This document shows positions 6,282-7,875 of a stretch of 7,875 nucleotides of DNA, in pieces. This stretch comes from Flavobacteriaceae bacterium (GTDB lineage Bacteria; Bacteroidota; Bacteroidia; Flavobacteriales; Flavobacteriaceae). The stretch is from positions 1-7,875 of the forward strand of contig JAENXB010000132.1 of NCBI GenBank assembly GCA_016649785.1, given 5' to 3'. Position 1 is the stretch's first letter. Every line of letters starts with the position of its first letter. Position numbers and translations under genes: made by a program. The notes beneath the pieces are model-generated. The model ran no database searches. It was not told the origin of the DNA and saw only the letters and a list, made by a program, of their open reading frames with translations.

Positions 6282-6372
6282 AAAAGAGTCAAGAGAAAAG
6301 AATCAAGACTTTAAAAAGATGGATTTTAGAAGAGGGAAATACGAAGTAAAAAGACAGATACAAGAGACAAGA
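6282..6372 (+). repeat. Purine-rich heptamer repeats
   Basis: Four adjoining seven-base units, AAAAGAG, TCAAGAG, AAAAGAA and TCAAGAC, fill 6282-6309. After a less regular purine-rich stretch, TACAAGA and GACAAGA adjoin at 6359-6372. The shared core is CAAGA or AAAGA at a fixed period of seven. The pattern is seen directly; its meaning is unknown. Confidence 0.6.
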
Positions 6373-6406
6373 AATTTAAATAGGATTTTTTTTATGGAGA
6401 ATCCGC

Positions 6407-6458
6407 AAATAACCGCAAAGATCGCTAAGAATCACTTTAGCGCTCTTTGCGGTTATTT
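6407..6458. repeat. Long imperfect hairpin, repeat-type element
   Basis: Bases 6407-6421 (starting AAATAACCGCAAAG) pair perfectly with 6444-6458. After one T-C mismatch, CGCTAA (6423-6428) pairs with TTAGCG (6437-6442), leaving a loop near 6430-6435. The stem is about 21-22 bp. It is not followed by a clean U tract, although TTATTTCTTTT might act as one. CCGCAAAG/CTTTGCGG palindromes of this kind look like dispersed intergenic repeats rather than a dedicated terminator. Confidence 0.65.
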
Positions 6459-6482
6459 CTTTTGCTTTGCGCTCTTTGCGTG
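6442..6482 (+). repeat. CTTTGCG direct repeats
   Basis: GCTCTTTGCG occurs at 6442-6451 and again at 6471-6480. CTTTGCG also occurs at 6465-6471, so the last two copies form a nine-base tandem (6465-6473 and 6474-6482). Its reverse complement CGCAAAG lies at 6414-6420 in the left arm of the hairpin, so the hairpin and the direct repeats share one unit. Confidence 0.65.
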
Positions 6483-6723
6483 AAACCCACGCAATTTGAA
6501 ACCTGCAAGGAGATGAAGTTCAAAAATCCAAAATCGTCAATTTTTCTTCATTATTCAGAAAATCATAATTTTATTGAACTGTCCTAAATTCCAAATTGTG
6601 ATTTGTGTTACAATTTTTAATTATTTCCAGTTTATATACTGAATTGTTTTGACTCAAGATCTTTAGTTATCCAGGGATGATATTGAAATCATTGAGTGAC
6701 ATTATAATTGAAAAACGCGTTCA

Positions 6724-6744
6724 TCAATTCTCAATTATCAATTT
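6724..6744 (+). repeat. TCAATTn heptamer tandem repeat
   Basis: TCAATTC, TCAATTA and TCAATTT adjoin at 6724-6730, 6731-6737 and 6738-6744. The period is again seven bases, as in the purine-rich tract about 400 bases upstream in the same spacer. Confidence 0.55.
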
Positions 6745-6867
6745 CGAAATTTAAGCTAGTTTTATTTGGCTTAAATCGAGGTATACTTGATATTTTTAAT
6801 TATAACCGAATTATTCTCATATATAATTCAATTTTGGTAATAATTTTTAAATTCGAATCAAAAGTCG

Positions 6868-6875
6868 TATTTTCG
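6868..6875 (+). promoter_or_regulatory. Probable aconitase promoter, -7 box
   Basis: TATTTTCG differs from TAnnTTTG at one base and lies 31 bases before the aconitase ATG, a suitable distance. No TTG is found at the normal -33 spacing. TATACTTG at 6782-6789 is an alternative one-mismatch box further upstream. Confidence 0.35.
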
Positions 6876-6906
6876 CTAGACAAGTAGAACATTAAATCAA
6901 ATTAAA

Positions 6907-7875
6907 ATGGCGTACGATATTGATATGATCAAGAAGGTTTATAGCCAAATGGCCGACCGTGTGAACAAAGCACGGAAGGTAGTTGGAAAGCCTTTAACAC
7001 TTTCAGAAAAAATACTTTATTCCCACCTATGGGATGGTGATGCCAGTAAGGGTTTTACCCGGGGTAAGGATTATGTGGATTTTGCACCAGACCGAATCGC
7101 GTGTCAGGATGCGACCGCACAAATGGCATTGTTGCAATTTATGCAGGCCGGGAAAAAAAATGTTGCCGTCCCAACAACCGTTCACTGTGATCACCTGATC
7201 CAGGCAAAAATGGGAGCTGCCATAGATTTAGCTACAGCAAATAAAACCAGTCATGAAGTTTTTGACTTTTTGGAATCCGTTTCAAATAAATACGGAATTG
7301 GTTTCTGGAAACCGGGAGCAGGGATTATTCACCAGGTAGTTCTGGAGAACTATGCTTTTCCGGGCGGAATGATGATCGGGACTGATTCCCATACGGTAAA
7401 TGCCGGCGGATTGGGAATGGTCGCCATTGGAGTTGGTGGAGCAGATGCTGTGGATGTGATGGCCGGAATGGCCTGGGAATTAAAATTCCCTAAATTGATA
7501 GGGGTAAAATTAACCGGAAAACTTTCTGGCTGGACCGCTCCTAAAGATGTGATTTTAAAAGTAGCCGGGATTCTAACCGTAAAAGGGGGAACCGGAGCTA
7601 TTGTAGAATATTTTGGCGAAGGTGCCCGCTCTATGTCTTGTACAGGAAAAGGAACTATTTGTAATATGGGTGCCGAAGTGGGAGCAACTACTTCTACATT
7701 TGGTTACGACGATTCAATGGAACGTTATTTAAAAGCTACTAATAGGGCTGACGTTGCTGAAGCGGCTAATGAAATAAGGGAACACCTAACCGGAGACGAT
7801 GAGGTTTATGCAAACCCTGAAAAATATTTTGATGAAGTTATTGAGATTGACCTTTCAGAATTGAAACCTCACTTA
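6907..7875 (+). CDS. acnA: Aconitate hydratase, mitochondrial-type, N-terminal part
   Basis: Aconitase interconverts citrate and isocitrate through cis-aconitate in the TCA cycle, using a [4Fe-4S] cluster in the cytosol. The reading frame is open from ATG 6907 to the window edge and gives 323 of an expected 750 or so residues. Signatures include DRIACQDATAQMALLQFM (62-79), PTTVHCDHLIQAK (89-101), the active-site segment GTDSHTVNAGGLG (158-170), and CTGKGTICNMGAEVGATTS (about 245-263). The sequence resembles mitochondrial ACO2 rather than the longer AcnA/IRP1 type, so the symbol acnA, though commonly used in this group, is loose. The three cluster cysteines of ACO2 align beyond the window end and cannot be checked. 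It is probably transcribed from its own promoter. Confidence 0.95.
   Translation, partial: MAYDIDMIKKVYSQMADRVNKARKVVGKPLTLSEKILYSHLWDGDASKGFTRGKDYVDFAPDRIACQDATAQMALLQFMQAGKKNVAVPTTVHCDHLIQAKMGAAIDLATANKTSHEVFDFLESVSNKYGIGFWKPGAGIIHQVVLENYAFPGGMMIGTDSHTVNAGGLGMVAIGVGGADAVDVMAGMAWELKFPKLIGVKLTGKLSGWTAPKDVILKVAGILTVKGGTGAIVEYFGEGARSMSCTGKGTICNMGAEVGATTSTFGYDDSMERYLKATNRADVAEAANEIREHLTGDDEVYANPEKYFDEVIEIDLSELKPHL

Larger units (their letters stand above)
6268..6906. other. Gene-free spacer between moxR and aconitase
   Basis: I find no credible gene in these 639 bases on either strand. The first third (6271-6375) is strongly purine-rich on the plus strand and carries heptamer repeats. The middle (6405-6482) holds a long hairpin and CTTTGCG repeats. 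The last part (6540-6906) is AT-rich with short inverted repeats and the probable aconitase promoter. No clear U-tract terminator follows moxR directly. Confidence 0.7.

Noticed and set aside
6442..6482. CRISPR array or other spaced repeat array
   Set aside because: The repeated unit is 7-10 bases with irregular spacing, so it cannot be a CRISPR array.

Overview
The window looks like chromosomal DNA from a member of the Bacteroidota, most likely a marine or soil Flavobacteriaceae. The reasons are low GC, the absence of Shine-Dalgarno sites before genes, several boxes matching the Bacteroidota promoter consensus (TTG, about 19 nt, TAnnTTTG), and proteins of flavobacterial type: an OmpH/Skp-like protein, a lipoprotein paired with SurA, MoxR, and a mitochondrial-type aconitase. 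It is mainly a housekeeping region. I see no defence island, CRISPR array, biosynthetic cluster, tRNA or rRNA.

Layout. 1-140: the right end of an IS200/IS605-like insertion sequence, consisting of the transposase C-terminus and a terminal hairpin with a bulged T. 168-247: a possible terminator, a promoter box, and a perfect palindrome directly in front of guaB. 245-1717 (+): guaB, IMP dehydrogenase. 1734-1778: a strong terminator serving both strands between convergent genes. 1794-2814 (-): a leftward group made of an OmpH/Skp-like periplasmic protein, an 80-residue protein of unknown function, and, upstream of it, a previously unannotated SRPBCC-family pseudogene with a large internal deletion and in-frame stops. 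2903-2937: a promoter with a palindrome over its -33 element, which drives 3020-6267 (+): a SurA-like lipoprotein without a rotamase domain, surA itself, and moxR. 6268-6906: a 639-base spacer with heptamer repeats and a long repeat-type hairpin but no gene. 6907-7875 (+): the first 323 codons of aconitase, which continues beyond the window.

How the genes work together. The lipoprotein, SurA and the OmpH/Skp-like protein all point to folding and delivery of outer-membrane proteins. MoxR follows SurA by 10 bases and is probably cotranscribed with it, although the DUF58 and von Willebrand partners usual for MoxR are not next to it. GuaB (guanine nucleotide synthesis) and aconitase (TCA cycle) are independent metabolic genes with their own control regions. 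The observations most worth following are the SRPBCC pseudogene, the IS end structure, the two palindromes at promoters, and the repeat-rich spacer. I did not find a clear novel multigene system.
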